Shown piece by piece: positions 10,274 through 17,673 of a stretch of 40,172 nucleotides of DNA. Origin of the DNA: Pseudomonas nitroreducens TX1 (GTDB lineage: Bacteria > Pseudomonadota > Gammaproteobacteria > Pseudomonadales > Pseudomonadaceae); NCBI RefSeq assembly GCF_000313755.1, contig NZ_AMZB01000087.1, forward strand, positions 1 through 40,172, in the 5' to 3' direction. The first letter of the stretch is position 1; every line of letters starts with the position of its first letter. A program made the translations under genes and the position numbers. A model generated the notes under the pieces. That model saw nothing but the letters and a program-made list of their open reading frames with translations. It searched no databases and was not told the origin of the DNA.

Positions 10274-11760
10274 TCCGTTCCCGTTCCCTGCTCACTCCGC
10301 TGGCCCTGGCCCTGGCGCTGGCCGTGGCCCTGGCCGGTTGCGCCATCGGCCCGGACTATCAGCGCCCTGAGTTGACGGTGCCGGCCAGCTTCAAGGAGGG
10401 CGAGGGCTGGCAACTGGCCAAGCCGCAGGACGGTTTCAACCACGGCGCCTGGTGGGAGCTGTACGGCGACGCCACGCTGAACGACCTGCAGACCCGCCTG
10501 GTCGCCGCCAACCAGACCCTGGCGCAATCGCTGGCGTCCTACCGCCAGGCCCAGGCGCTGGCCAAGGGCGCGCGCTCATCGTTCTTCCCGACCATCAGCG
10601 CCGACGTCGGCAAGACGCGCTCCGGGCAAGGCACCGGCAGCGGCGGCAGCGTGCGCCTGCCCGACGGCTCCACCGTCAGCAGCGGTGGCGGCAGCAGTTC
10701 GATCAGCAACAGCTACTCGGCGAGCCTGGGCGTGAGCTGGGAGCTGGACCTGTGGGGCAAGCTGCGTCGCCAGCTGGAAGCCGACAACGCGAGCATGGAC
10801 GCCAGTGCGGCGGACCTCGCCAACTCGCGGCTTTCCCTGCAATCGCAGCTGGCCCAGAACTACCTGCAACTGCGCGTGATGGACCAGCAGATCAAGCTGC
10901 TCAATGACACGGTCACCGCCTACCAGCGTTCGCTCAAGCTCACCGAGAACCAGTACAACGCCGGCATCGTCACCAAGGCCGACGTCGCCCAGGCGCGCAC
11001 CCAGCTGAAAAGCACCGAAGCCCAGGCGATTGACCTCAAGTACCAGCGTGCGCAGCTGGAACACGCCATCGCGGTGCTGGTCGGGGTGCCGCCGGCGCAG
11101 TTCTCCCTGGCCGCCGTGGACGGCGTGCCGAGCCTGCCGAATGTACCGGCGCTGCTGCCGTCGGAGCTGCTGCAACGTCGCCCGGACGTGGCCTCCGCCG
11201 AGCGTCAGGTGATCTCCGCCAACGCCAAGATCGGCGTGGCCAAGGCCGCCTGGTTCCCCGACCTGACGCTCACCGCCGCCGGCGGCTATCGCAGCGGCAG
11301 CTTCCAGAACTGGATCGAAACGCCCAACCGCTACTGGTCCATCGGCCCGCAGTTCGCCATGACCCTGTTCGACGGCGGGCTGATCGCCTCCCAGGTCGAG
11401 CAGGCCGAGGCGAGCTACGACCAGACCGTGGCGACCTACCGGCAGACCGTGCTGGACAGCTTCCGCGAGGTCGAGGACTACATGGTCCAGCTCAAGGTGC
11501 TGGAAGAAGAGAGCGGCGTGCAGCAGCAAGCGCTGGACTCCGCCCGCGAGGCGCTGCGCCTGACCACCAACCAGTACAAGGCCGGCACCATCGACTACAG
11601 CGACGTGGTCACTACCCAGACCAGCGCGCTATCCAACGAGCGCACATTGCTGACCCTCACCGGCAGTCGTTTGACTGCCAGCGTGCAGCTGATCGCCGCG
11701 CTGGGCGGCGGTTGGGATGCGGCGAAGATTGCCGAGGAAGGGCAGGCGACGCGGGACTGA
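10270..11760 (+). CDS. opmB: OpmB, outer-membrane efflux lipoprotein (TolC/OprM family)
   Basis: 496 aa. The signal peptide ends in a lipobox LAGC (Cys24), then [14 protein letters not shown], the typical start of NodT/OprM-type channels. The two structural repeats have the usual motifs: [21 protein letters not shown] and [23 protein letters not shown] in the first, [34 protein letters not shown] and [20 protein letters not shown] in the second. A Ser/Gly-rich insert (about residues 120-152, GQGTGSGGS... and [12 protein letters not shown]) lies in the first beta-strand region. It forms the exit duct for MuxABC. The ATGA overlap with muxC fixes the start. The gene ends 6 bases before a convergent small gene and no hairpin is visible in between. 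Confidence 0.95.
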   Translation: MIRSRSLLTPLALALALAVALAGCAIGPDYQRPELTVPASFKEGEGWQLAKPQDGFNHGAWWELYGDATLNDLQTRLVAANQTLAQSLASYRQAQALAKGARSSFFPTISADVGKTRSGQGTGSGGSVRLPDGSTVSSGGGSSSISNSYSASLGVSWELDLWGKLRRQLEADNASMDASAADLANSRLSLQSQLAQNYLQLRVMDQQIKLLNDTVTAYQRSLKLTENQYNAGIVTKADVAQARTQLKSTEAQAIDLKYQRAQLEHAIAVLVGVPPAQFSLAAVDGVPSLPNVPALLPSELLQRRPDVASAERQVISANAKIGVAKAAWFPDLTLTAAGGYRSGSFQNWIETPNRYWSIGPQFAMTLFDGGLIASQVEQAEASYDQTVATYRQTVLDSFREVEDYMVQLKVLEEESGVQQQALDSAREALRLTTNQYKAGTIDYSDVVTTQTSALSNERTLLTLTGSRLTASVQLIAALGGGWDAAKIAEEGQATRD

Positions 11761-11766
11761 GCCGCG

Positions 11767-12060
11767 TCAGTCGTCGACCAGGGCACTGAGGGGAATGCGG
11801 AAGCGGTTTTCCCCATCCAGCGATTTGATGCCGCGCGGCTGTGCGGTGCTGACCAGCGCCGTGCCGTCGACGCGGTCGACCACTTCGCAATCGATGCGGC
11901 CAACGGCCGGAAGGCGGTCGTCGTGGCTGCCGGTACGCAGCATTGCGCGGGGCTTGAGGAAGCGCCAGTCGCGCCCGCCGGCATCGACCAGGCGGCATTC
12001 AGCCCAGCCAGGGAAACACTCCTCCGTGTAGCGCACTATCTCGACCAGCAGGCTGGGCAT
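11767..12060 (-). CDS. conserved small protein of unknown function
   Basis: 97 aa (MPSLLVEIVRYTEECFPGWA... ending FRIPLSALVDD). It has no signal peptide and no membrane segment. The chain reads like a small beta-rich fold: alternating charged and hydrophobic strands such as VECRLVDAGGRD-type turns, then RIDCEVVDRVDGTALVST and ENRFRIPLSAL, which recall a short SH3- or OB-like barrel, though no family is recognised. It lies 27 bases downstream of the NlpC/P60 gene on the same strand and is probably its transcriptional follower. The ribosome site is weak (CCGGATGAA). It converges on opmB with a 6-base gap. Confidence 0.65.
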   Translation of the reverse strand: MPSLLVEIVRYTEECFPGWAECRLVDAGGRDWRFLKPRAMLRTGSHDDRLPAVGRIDCEVVDRVDGTALVSTAQPRGIKSLDGENRFRIPLSALVDD

Positions 12061-12087
12061 CGTTGGGATTCATCCGGTGGCGGAAAG

Positions 12088-12681
12088 TCAGCCGTTGAAG
12101 CGGCGGGCAGTGGTGAAGCTACGTTCCCAGTAGTTGTTGTTCAGCGAATCCATGCGGATACGTTCGCCGGAACTGGGTGCGTGAATGAACTGGTTGTTGC
12201 CGATATACAGCCCGACATGGCTGACGGCGCCACGCCCGTTGTGGTTGAAGAACACCGCATCGCCGGGCTTGAGGTCGCTGCGGCCAACACGTTTGCTTCC
12301 GCTCACGATCATCTCGCTGGTGGTGCGCGGCAACTTCAGGCCCGCTTCGGTGCTGAACAGGTAGACCAGCAACCCGCTGCAGTCGAAGCCGTTGGCGACC
12401 GTGATGCCGCCATGCCGGTAGGGCACGCCGATCAGCTGTCGGGCACGCGCCACGATGCGCGAATTGCTGGTGACCGGTGCCTTGTGCACGCGCGATGGCA
12501 GCGGGCGCTTCAGCTCCCGGTGCAGGCGGACATTGTTGCGGTTGACCACCTTCGCATGGCTGGCACGGGACAGGCTGGAGGTCGCCTTGTGCGGCGCCGT
12601 GCGCTTTGTCTCGCGGGCTTCTGTGTGAGTAACGGTCAGGGTGAGCAACAAGGTGGTGCCCAGGAGGGTGAGGAAACGCAT
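12088..12681 (-). CDS. NlpC/P60 family peptidoglycan endopeptidase (copy 1)
   Basis: 197 aa. An N-terminal signal peptide (MRFLTLLGTTLLLTLTVTHTEA) and a basic Ser/Arg-rich linker (about 25-75) precede the NlpC/P60 domain (about 76-197). The papain-like catalytic set is complete: Cys101 in GFDCSG, His155 in SHVGLYIG and His167 in FIHAPS. The family cleaves D-glutamyl-meso-diaminopimelate bonds in the stem peptide in the periplasm. A second copy (12820-13476) lies directly upstream on the same strand, with 138 bases between them that repeat the other copy's upstream motif, so each seems to have its own promoter. P. aeruginosa also has tandem NlpC/P60 genes. No strong Shine-Dalgarno is seen. Confidence 0.92.
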   Translation of the reverse strand: MRFLTLLGTTLLLTLTVTHTEARETKRTAPHKATSSLSRASHAKVVNRNNVRLHRELKRPLPSRVHKAPVTSNSRIVARARQLIGVPYRHGGITVANGFDCSGLLVYLFSTEAGLKLPRTTSEMIVSGSKRVGRSDLKPGDAVFFNHNGRGAVSHVGLYIGNNQFIHAPSSGERIRMDSLNNNYWERSFTTARRFNG

Positions 12682-12714
12682 TTCGGGTACATCGTGTGAC
12701 TAGGTAGCGGAACG

Positions 12715-12787
12715 GGGCGCTATCTTAGAAATCTCCTGTGTTGCGTTAACGTGGGCAAACTGCAAAGCCGTGTAGGCATTTTCCGAT
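12715..12787 (-). promoter_or_regulatory. upstream region of NlpC/P60 copy 1, shared motif
   Basis: Read on the minus strand, ATTTCTAAGATAGCGCCC (12715-12732) matches ATTTCTAGGATGGCGCCC ahead of copy 2 (13508-13525) at 16 of 18 positions; TAAGAT could be the -10 element. A second similar piece (CATCGGAAAATGCCTACA around 12770-12787, against CATTGGAAATTTCCTACA around 13541-13558) lies further upstream in both. Confidence 0.5.
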
Positions 12788-12819
12788 GAGTGCCTCGAGA
12801 GGTGACCCGCGTTCGCTGG

Positions 12820-13476
12820 CTAGCCGGGTCTTCCGGTGAAGCGTCGGGCGGTCGTATAGCTGCGCTGCCAGTAGCGGTTGTCCAGCGAGTCGATGCGGAT
12901 GGTCTTGCCGGTGCGTGGGGCGTGGATGAAACGGCCACCACCGATGTACAGGCCCACGTGGCTGGCACGCCCCGTGCCGTCATGATTGAAGAACACCGCA
13001 TCGCCCGGCTGCAGCTCATCCTGATCCACGGCATTGCGCTTTTGCGCGATCATCGAGGTGGTGGTGCGCGGAAGCTTGCGGTTCGCGATGGTCCTGTAGA
13101 GGTAGACGATCAGGCCACTGCAATCGAAGCCGGACTCTTCGCTTTCACCGCCCCAACGGTAGGGCGTACCGATCAGTTCATGGGCGCGCTCGATAATGCG
13201 TGAGGTGACTCGCGGGCTCAGGGTCCCCTTTGCCTGTGGGTAGGGGCCCAGGAGCGATTCCCGGGAGAGGCTCGATACCTCCAGGTTCCGTCGCGCGCGT
13301 CGGACCTGTGCGCGCTGTTCGATACCGCGTGCGGAGAAGCCCGCAGCCTCGTAGGTCCGGTCGATGGCGGCGTTGTCGTAGCGACGCCAACCGGGTGTGT
13401 CGTAGTCATCGGCCAGGGCGAACGGCGCACCCAGGATGCAGAAGAGATAAAGCGTCAGCCAGCGGAGAGGGCGCAC
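12820..13476 (-). CDS. NlpC/P60 family peptidoglycan endopeptidase (copy 2)
   Basis: 218 aa. Signal peptide MRPLRWLTLYLFCILGAPFALA, then an Arg-rich linker (about 50-90) and the NlpC/P60 domain (about 91-214) with Cys119 (GFDCSG), His173 (SHVGLYIG) and His185 (FIHAPR). It starts at GTG (13474-13476) with GAGGTGA 8 bases upstream, a strong site that decides the start. The domain is close to copy 1 (LPRTTxSMI, PGDAVFFNH, TTARRF), while the linkers share little, so the pair is an old tandem duplication. Likely role: periplasmic cell-wall hydrolysis during growth or remodelling. Loss of one copy could be masked by the other. Confidence 0.92.
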   Translation of the reverse strand: MRPLRWLTLYLFCILGAPFALADDYDTPGWRRYDNAAIDRTYEAAGFSARGIEQRAQVRRARRNLEVSSLSRESLLGPYPQAKGTLSPRVTSRIIERAHELIGTPYRWGGESEESGFDCSGLIVYLYRTIANRKLPRTTTSMIAQKRNAVDQDELQPGDAVFFNHDGTGRASHVGLYIGGGRFIHAPRTGKTIRIDSLDNRYWQRSYTTARRFTGRPG

Positions 13477-13507
13477 GTCGGGTCACCTCGAGGTGAACGG
13501 TGGGGAC

Positions 13508-13556
13508 GGGCGCCATCCTAGAAATGGCTAGTGCAAGTCTATGTAGGAAATTTCCA
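13508..13556 (-). promoter_or_regulatory. upstream region of NlpC/P60 copy 2, shared motif and GGAAATTTCC palindrome
   Basis: ATTTCTAGGATGGCGCCC (minus strand) is shared with the upstream region of copy 1. A perfect 10-base palindrome GGAAATTTCC (13546-13555) lies about 25 bases further upstream, with its left half roughly kept in copy 1. A TCACCTCGAGGTGA palindrome (13483-13496) covers the ribosome site. Confidence 0.5.
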
Positions 13557-13599
13557 ATGTATTTGAAGGTGAAATCCAGGGTGGATAATCGGTCGCCAC

Positions 13600-14025
13600 T
13601 CAGCGTGCGAACAACTGGCCGATGTCCTTGAAAGCCTTGAATTCCAGGGCATTGCCGCAGGGGTCGAAGAGGAACAACGTGGCCTGTTCGCCCACCTGGC
13701 CCTGGAAGCGCACATGGGGTTCGATGACGAACTGCGTGCCGCGCTCGCGCAGCCTTTGCGCCAGGCGCTCCCAGTCTTCCCAGGGCAGCACCACGCCGAA
13801 GTGCGGTACCGGCACGTCATGGCCATCGACGGCGTTGGTATGCGCCGCCTCCTGGCTCGCGGTGCGCGGATGCTCATGGATCACCAACTGGTGGCCGAAG
13901 AAATCGAAGTCCACCCACTGGTCGCTGCTGCGACCTTCGGCAAGGCCGAACACCTCGTTGTAGAAGCGCCGCGCCAGGGCGAGGTCGTAAACGGGAATGG
14001 CCAGGTGGAAGGGCGATAGCGCCAT
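13600..14025 (-). CDS. VOC family protein (glyoxalase/dioxygenase-like)
   Basis: 141 aa. [28 protein letters not shown] is the first VOC strand-helix with His7; the middle has [12 protein letters not shown] and [20 protein letters not shown], and the end [15 protein letters not shown] carries the usual Asp-Pro-x-Gly-Asn-x-x-Glu motif. His7, His74-like (PHFGVV) and the Glu of LEFKAF form a plausible metal triad of the extradiol-dioxygenase/fosfomycin-resistance type, so a metal-dependent activity is likely, but the substrate is unknown. AGGGAGC precedes the start. It is the last gene of a probable minus-strand unit (15655 to 13600), 20 bases after the 153-residue gene. Confidence 0.88.
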   Translation of the reverse strand: MALSPFHLAIPVYDLALARRFYNEVFGLAEGRSSDQWVDFDFFGHQLVIHEHPRTASQEAAHTNAVDGHDVPVPHFGVVLPWEDWERLAQRLRERGTQFVIEPHVRFQGQVGEQATLFLFDPCGNALEFKAFKDIGQLFAR

Positions 14026-14045
14026 GGACGTGCTCCCTGTCAGGT

Positions 14046-14507
14046 TCAGGCCGTTACGGCCAGCAGGCGGGTGATGGTGGCCTTGGCCGCGTTCATCTGG
14101 CCATCGCGGGCGAGGCGGGTGAATTCCAGCAGGGCATGCTCGTGCTCGGCGAGGTCATCGAGGATGTCGCGGTCATCGTCGTCGCCCTGGTCGGCCAGCT
14201 TGTCGTAGCGTTGTACATAGGGTTCCACCAGCACTTCGAGCTTCTCCAGGGTCTGTGGCCAGTCGAGCCCGTGCCAGTCGGCGGCGCGCTGGCGGCCCTG
14301 GGCGGCGGCGTGCGCGGTGTCGCCCAGCGGTAGCCCATGGCGCTGCAGCAGCCGCGCCATGCGCAGGCCGGTCTGGCGCTCCAGTCTTGCCAGCAGGAGC
14401 ATCGAGGACGCCCCCTCCGGCAGTTGCTCGGCCAGGCCGAGGAAGAAGTTTTCACCGCGGACTTCGCCCAGGTAGGCGGCCTGCAGTTCACTGGCTTGTC
14501 GGTGCAT
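14046..14507 (-). CDS. helical protein of unknown function
   Basis: 153 aa. Mostly amphipathic helix: [37 protein letters not shown], a linker, then [24 protein letters not shown], an acidic [25 protein letters not shown] segment and a final helix. The E-x-x-H spaced acidic/His pattern ([11 protein letters not shown]) recalls ferritin-like four-helix bundles or DUF-type helical bundles in which carboxylates and His bind metals, but the full ligand set is not evident. GGGGGA ahead of the ATG is a good ribosome site. It sits between the ABM-fold gene and the VOC gene on the same strand. No named family is recognised. Confidence 0.8.
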   Translation of the reverse strand: MHRQASELQAAYLGEVRGENFFLGLAEQLPEGASSMLLLARLERQTGLRMARLLQRHGLPLGDTAHAAAQGRQRAADWHGLDWPQTLEKLEVLVEPYVQRYDKLADQGDDDDRDILDDLAEHEHALLEFTRLARDGQMNAAKATITRLLAVTA

Positions 14508-14600
14508 GCGTCGGTCCCCCTTTGCTGAATGGGGACCAGCCTAGACGATGTGCGCCGGGCATCGAACCCGGCATGTCGTGTCTGGGCCAGAACGGGTCGC

Positions 14601-14924
14601 TCAGCGTTCGAAGCCGTATTCGCGCTCGACCCGGCTGATGCGCACGCGGAAGGCGCTGTACCAGTCGCGGCGGCCAGCCCGCTGGGCCATGCGGTGTTCG
14701 GCCTGTTGCTTCCACTGGCGGATCGCGGCTTCATCGCGCCAATACGATACGGTGATGCCCAGGCCATCGGCACCGCGAGCCGATTCGACGCCCAGGAAGC
14801 CGTCCTGCTGTGCGGCCAGCTCCAGCATGCGTTCGGCAGTGGCGCCGTAGCCTTCGTCCTGTTCGCTGCGGTAGGAGGTGAAGGTCACGGCGAAATAAGG
14901 CGGTTGCGGTGTACTGGCGATCAT
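14601..14924 (-). CDS. antibiotic biosynthesis monooxygenase (ABM) fold protein
   Basis: 107 aa. The pattern YFAVTFTSYRSEQDEGYGATAERMLELAAQQDGFLGVESARGADGLGITVSYWRDEAAIRQWKQQAEHRMAQRAG is that of ABM-domain (ferredoxin-like, dimeric alpha-beta barrel) proteins, with the typical DGFLG turn, the SYW strand and the WKQQxEHRxAQ helix. Members include cofactor-free monooxygenases, heme-degrading enzymes and many uncharacterised stress proteins. The Trp and His in the last helix (W-K-Q-Q-A-E-H) are family-typical. Its start overlaps the end of the upstream glutaminase-like gene by 4 bases (ATGA), so the two are translationally coupled. Substrate unknown. Confidence 0.88.
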   Translation of the reverse strand: MIASTPQPPYFAVTFTSYRSEQDEGYGATAERMLELAAQQDGFLGVESARGADGLGITVSYWRDEAAIRQWKQQAEHRMAQRAGRRDWYSAFRVRISRVEREYGFER

Positions 14925-15655
14925 GCGGGGCTCCCGGTACGGCTGAACTGGTGACGGAATGCGGCGGACAGGAGCGCTTCGGCCAGCGGCACGGCGATAC
15001 CGGCCAGGGCCTTGCGTTCGGGCTGGAACAAGGTGGCGACGAAGAACGGATGGTCGATGGCTTCCAACGCGCGAATGCTGCCGTCCTCGCCATGAGCGCA
15101 GGCCCGCAGCGATCCGCCGAACAGTGCGTCCTGGAATGCAGGGTTCACCCCGTAGCTGCAGCGATAGCCTTCGCGGATTTCCGGCAGGCCGTAAATCGCC
15201 GCCAGATGCGAGCCGGGGTCCAGACGGATGTTCTCGCTGACTTCCACCAGCGGACAGGGCAGTGCCTGTACTACGGGGCGCGCGGTTTCCGGGTCCATCT
15301 CGGCATGGGCCGCGTCGCTCCAGCCAAGGACATTGCGGGCGCGCTCCAGCAAGGCATGCTGGAAGCCGCCGCAGGTGCCAAGGAAGGGCACCCCGTTCTC
15401 GCGGGCGAAGGTGATGGCCCGCAGGGCGCCTTCAGTGTTCAGGTAAGGGCTGCCGGGGATGCACCAGAAAGCGGAATAGGGCTCGAGCTCCAGGCCCTGG
15501 GCAAGGCGCGGGGTATCGAGCCAGTCCACGCGCAGGGTGCCCGAATGCGGCAGCAACGATTGCTGCAAGGCCAGGGGAATCGCCCAGTGGGCGGTGACGC
15601 GGCTGTCGCGGTCGCCGATCAGGCCTATGCGCAGTGCTTTACGACGTTTTCCCAT
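14921..15655 (-). CDS. CTP-synthase-like class I glutamine amidotransferase domain protein
   Basis: 244 aa, corresponding to the C-terminal glutaminase half of CTP synthase with no synthase half; such free-standing proteins are annotated as 'CTP synthase C-terminal region-related (seleno)protein'. The nucleophile is Cys95 in FLGTCGGFQHALLE (codon TGC, so cysteine and not selenocysteine). The oxyanion region is IPGSPY (66-71). The C-terminal motif HPFFVATLFQPERKA aligns with the CTP-synthase QFHPEF segment but has Gln211 where the catalytic His should be, with Glu213 kept. Loss of the His predicts weak or no classical glutaminase activity. It is coupled (4-base overlap) to the ABM-fold gene and divergent from a LysR gene. 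The function is unknown. Confidence 0.88.
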   Translation of the reverse strand: MGKRRKALRIGLIGDRDSRVTAHWAIPLALQQSLLPHSGTLRVDWLDTPRLAQGLELEPYSAFWCIPGSPYLNTEGALRAITFARENGVPFLGTCGGFQHALLERARNVLGWSDAAHAEMDPETARPVVQALPCPLVEVSENIRLDPGSHLAAIYGLPEIREGYRCSYGVNPAFQDALFGGSLRACAHGEDGSIRALEAIDHPFFVATLFQPERKALAGIAVPLAEALLSAAFRHQFSRTGSPA

Positions 15656-15712
15656 CCTGTGTTCCCCCGGCGTCGTGGCCCCATTGGCGGGCCCATGGGA
15701 GGCAATTTATAG

Positions 15713-15726
15713 TTGCGCAGGCGCAA
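15713..15726. promoter_or_regulatory. LysR-type inverted repeat between the glutaminase-like gene and its divergent regulator
   Basis: TTGCGC (15713-15718), AG, GCGCAA (15721-15726): a perfect dyad containing the T-N11-A spacing of LysR sites (T 15714, A 15726). It lies in the middle of the 108-base gap between divergent starts at 15655 and 15764, where a LysR autoregulatory/target site is expected. Confidence 0.55.
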
Positions 15727-15763
15727 TCGAAAATGGGCGATTACGCAAGCTTGGAGTGCGTCG

Positions 15764-16636
15764 ATGCAATACCGTCTGGAATACGCCGATCTGGCCCTGG
15801 TACTCGCGCTGGTGCGCGGCGGCAGCCTTGCGCGCGCTGCGGAATTGCTCGAGGTGGACGTGTCCACCGTATTTCGCGCCGTACGCCGGCTGGAGAAGGC
15901 GCTGGGTACCGCGCTGTTCGAGAAGGGTCGCAACGGCTACCTGGCCACCGCCACCGCACAGCAGCTGGCGACCCAGGCCGAACTGGCGGAACAGGCGCTG
16001 GAGGCGGCTCGTCTGGGCCTGGAACAGGGTCATGACGTGCTCAGCGGCACCGTGCGCCTGACCTGTTCCGACACCGTGCTGCAGGGGCTTTTGCTGCCGG
16101 CGCTGGCGCGCTTCATGAAGCGCTACCCGGCGCTGAACCTGGAACTGACCACTTCCAACGCCTTCGCCAACCTCAGCCGCCGCGACGCCGACATTGCCCT
16201 GCGCCTGACCAATGCGCCGCCCGAGCATCTGGTCGGACGCAAGCTGGGCGAGGTGCACTACGTCCTCTGCGCGCACCGCGATTACCTGGTGGAGCAGGGC
16301 GACCGGCCGTGGCAGGACATGAGCTGGATCGCCCCGGACGACTTCCTGCCCGACCACTCCAGCGTCGCCTGGCGCCGCCAGGCATTCCCCACGGTCCTGC
16401 CGGCCTATCGTTGCAACAGCATGCTGTCGGTCCTCGATCTCTGCCGCGCCGGGTTGGGGTTGGCCGCGCTGCCGGCATTCCTGCTGCGCCCGGACGACGG
16501 GTTGCAGGTGCTGGCGCCGGAGCTGCCTGGCTGCACCATCCACCTCTGGCTGCTGACCCGGCCCGATTGCCGGGCCCTGCGGGCAGTGGTGACGCTGTTC
16601 GAGGAATTGGCCGGGAGCATTCGTCTGCCCGCCTGA
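15764..16636 (+). CDS. LysR family transcriptional regulator
   Basis: 290 aa. N-terminal winged HTH: MQYRLEYADLALVLALVRGGSLARAAELLEVDVSTVFRAVRRLEKALGT (about 1-60), then a linker helix and the effector-binding domain (about 87-290), with the familiar hinge features TCSDTVLQGLLLPALARF and the DADIALRLTNAPPE loop. ATG 15764 was chosen because GGAG (15753-15756) lies just ahead and the family starts here; the open frame upstream has a non-canonical start and would lengthen the protein by 17 residues. It is divergent from the 15655 gene; a T-N11-A dyad (15713-15726) lies between them. Likely controls that unit and itself. Effector unknown. Confidence 0.92.
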   Translation: MQYRLEYADLALVLALVRGGSLARAAELLEVDVSTVFRAVRRLEKALGTALFEKGRNGYLATATAQQLATQAELAEQALEAARLGLEQGHDVLSGTVRLTCSDTVLQGLLLPALARFMKRYPALNLELTTSNAFANLSRRDADIALRLTNAPPEHLVGRKLGEVHYVLCAHRDYLVEQGDRPWQDMSWIAPDDFLPDHSSVAWRRQAFPTVLPAYRCNSMLSVLDLCRAGLGLAALPAFLLRPDDGLQVLAPELPGCTIHLWLLTRPDCRALRAVVTLFEELAGSIRLPA

Positions 16637-16640
16637 ATGC

Positions 16641-16668
16641 AAGGACCCCGCTCGTGAGCGGGGTCCTT
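16641..16668. terminator. bidirectional hairpin terminator
   Basis: AAGGACCCCGCTC (16641-16653), GT, GAGCGGGGTCCTT (16656-16668): a 13-bp stem, T-rich on both sides. It separates the LysR gene from the convergent Pro/Tyr-rich gene and serves both. Confidence 0.9.
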
Positions 16669-16678
16669 CTTGTGCTGC

Positions 16679-17053
16679 TTACCAGTGACGGTAGTGGCCC
16701 GGCGGGCCGTAGTAGCCGGGGCCGTAATAGCGCGGCGGACCATAGTAGCGGGGCGGCCCGTAGTGACGCGGGCCGGGCACCACCACGACAGAGCGGTAGA
16801 CCGGCGGGTACATCGGTTGGTAGACCGGCACCGGCTGGTAATACACCGGTGGCGGCGGGTAATAGGCCACCGGCGGCGGGGGAGCGTAATAGGGCGCCGG
16901 CGCGGGCTGAGAACCGGCGACCACTGCACCCCCGACAACCGCACCGACCACGGCGCCTATCGCAGCGGCATCGGTGTTGCTGTTGGCCGCAGCCTGGCCG
17001 GCGAGGGCGAGGCCAGCGCAGAGCAGGGCGATCTGGGGGAGACGATGAAGCAT
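16679..17053 (-). CDS. secreted Pro/Tyr/Gly-rich low-complexity protein
   Basis: 124 aa. The signal peptide MLHRLPQIALLCAGLALAGQAAA is followed by a short Ala/Gly/Val segment (DAAAIGAVVGAVVGGAVVAG, about 28-47), which reads like a Gly-zipper membrane or amyloid-type segment, and then a C-terminal two-thirds of PPPPV/YYPP/YGPPRYYGP repeats ending in YRHW. Start ATG at 17051-17053 with GGAGG 6 bases before it. Gly-zipper plus Pro/Tyr-rich tails are common in small outer-membrane-associated proteins of Pseudomonas, but I recognise no named family; cell-surface or outer-membrane-periplasm location is inferred. It is divergent from the lipoprotein gene at 17279. Confidence 0.8.
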   Translation of the reverse strand: MLHRLPQIALLCAGLALAGQAAANSNTDAAAIGAVVGAVVGGAVVAGSQPAPAPYYAPPPPVAYYPPPPVYYQPVPVYQPMYPPVYRSVVVVPGPRHYGPPRYYGPPRYYGPGYYGPPGHYRHW

Positions 17054-17278
17054 GATGCACCTCCTGAGGAACCCGGCGAGAAACCAGGTATCTATGAGAC
17101 ATCGGCCCCGAAGGAATCGTAACGCCGCCGGTGTAAAGGTTGTGTAAATGGCGCCGTACGGCTCTACGACATGCCTTGCGTGTATCAGGCTGCAATACAT
17201 CCACGCGCTTCCTCGGCCCTGGGGCTGGTAAGGTGGCGCCTTTCGCGTTTTTTCCACGAAGAACCAGGGAGACCTTTC

Positions 17279-17605
17279 ATGCCCTTGAACCGAGTGACCT
17301 TGCTGTCGCTTCTCGCTGTCGCCGCACTTGCCGGGTGCAGCTCCAAGGATTCCTCGTCCGATGCCGCCCAGCCGGCCGCGGACGACTCGCCGGCCATGAC
17401 CGGCGCCTGCAACGCCAAGGCGGTGCAGTCGATCGTCGGCAAGGTGGTCAACCCCACCCTGACCGAGGAAGCCCGTCGCGACGCCGGCGCCAGCGTGGCC
17501 CGCGTGCTCACCCCGCACCAGCCGGTGACCATGGAGTACAACTCGCAGCGCCTGAACATCGATGTCGACGACAACCAGGTGGTGAAGCAGGTCTCCTGCG
17601 GCTGA
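17279..17605 (+). CDS. lipoprotein with I78-type peptidase inhibitor domain
   Basis: 108 aa. Lipobox LAGC (Cys20) after MPLNRVTLLSLLAVAALAG, then a Ser/Ala/Asp linker and a compact domain (about 43-108). The domain matches the I78 inhibitor pattern: Cys44, a helix VQSIVGKVVNPTLTEEARRDAGA, an exposed loop, and VTMEYNSQRLNIDVDDNQVVKQVSCG, with the RLN-x-D and final C-G (Cys107) being hallmarks. I78 proteins inhibit serine peptidases of the elastase/subtilisin type. A membrane-tethered form would sit in the periplasm or on the outer membrane and could protect against self- or host-derived proteases, which is inference. AGGGAGA precedes the ATG at 17279. It ends in the large palindromic terminator at 17622-17665. 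Confidence 0.82.
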   Translation: MPLNRVTLLSLLAVAALAGCSSKDSSSDAAQPAADDSPAMTGACNAKAVQSIVGKVVNPTLTEEARRDAGASVARVLTPHQPVTMEYNSQRLNIDVDDNQVVKQVSCG

Positions 17606-17621
17606 GTCTTTCGCCTGACTG

Positions 17622-17665
17622 CGTCCATGAAAAAGCCCCGCCTAGGCGGGGCTTTTTCATGGACG
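17622..17665. terminator. 44-bp perfect palindrome, bidirectional terminator
   Basis: Two 22-base arms (17622-17643 and 17644-17665) are exact reverse complements, centred on CCTAGG; the core is AAAAAGCCCCGCC / GGCGGGGCTTTTT. It has poly-A on one side and poly-T on the other, so it terminates both the I78 lipoprotein gene and the convergent gene at 17674. Confidence 0.93.
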
Positions 17666-17673
17666 TTTGGTCA

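Noticed and set aside
15361..15380. Possible selenocysteine at the nucleophile of the glutaminase-like protein
   Set aside because: The codon is TGC (Cys95) and the frame is uninterrupted, so no UGA recoding is needed.
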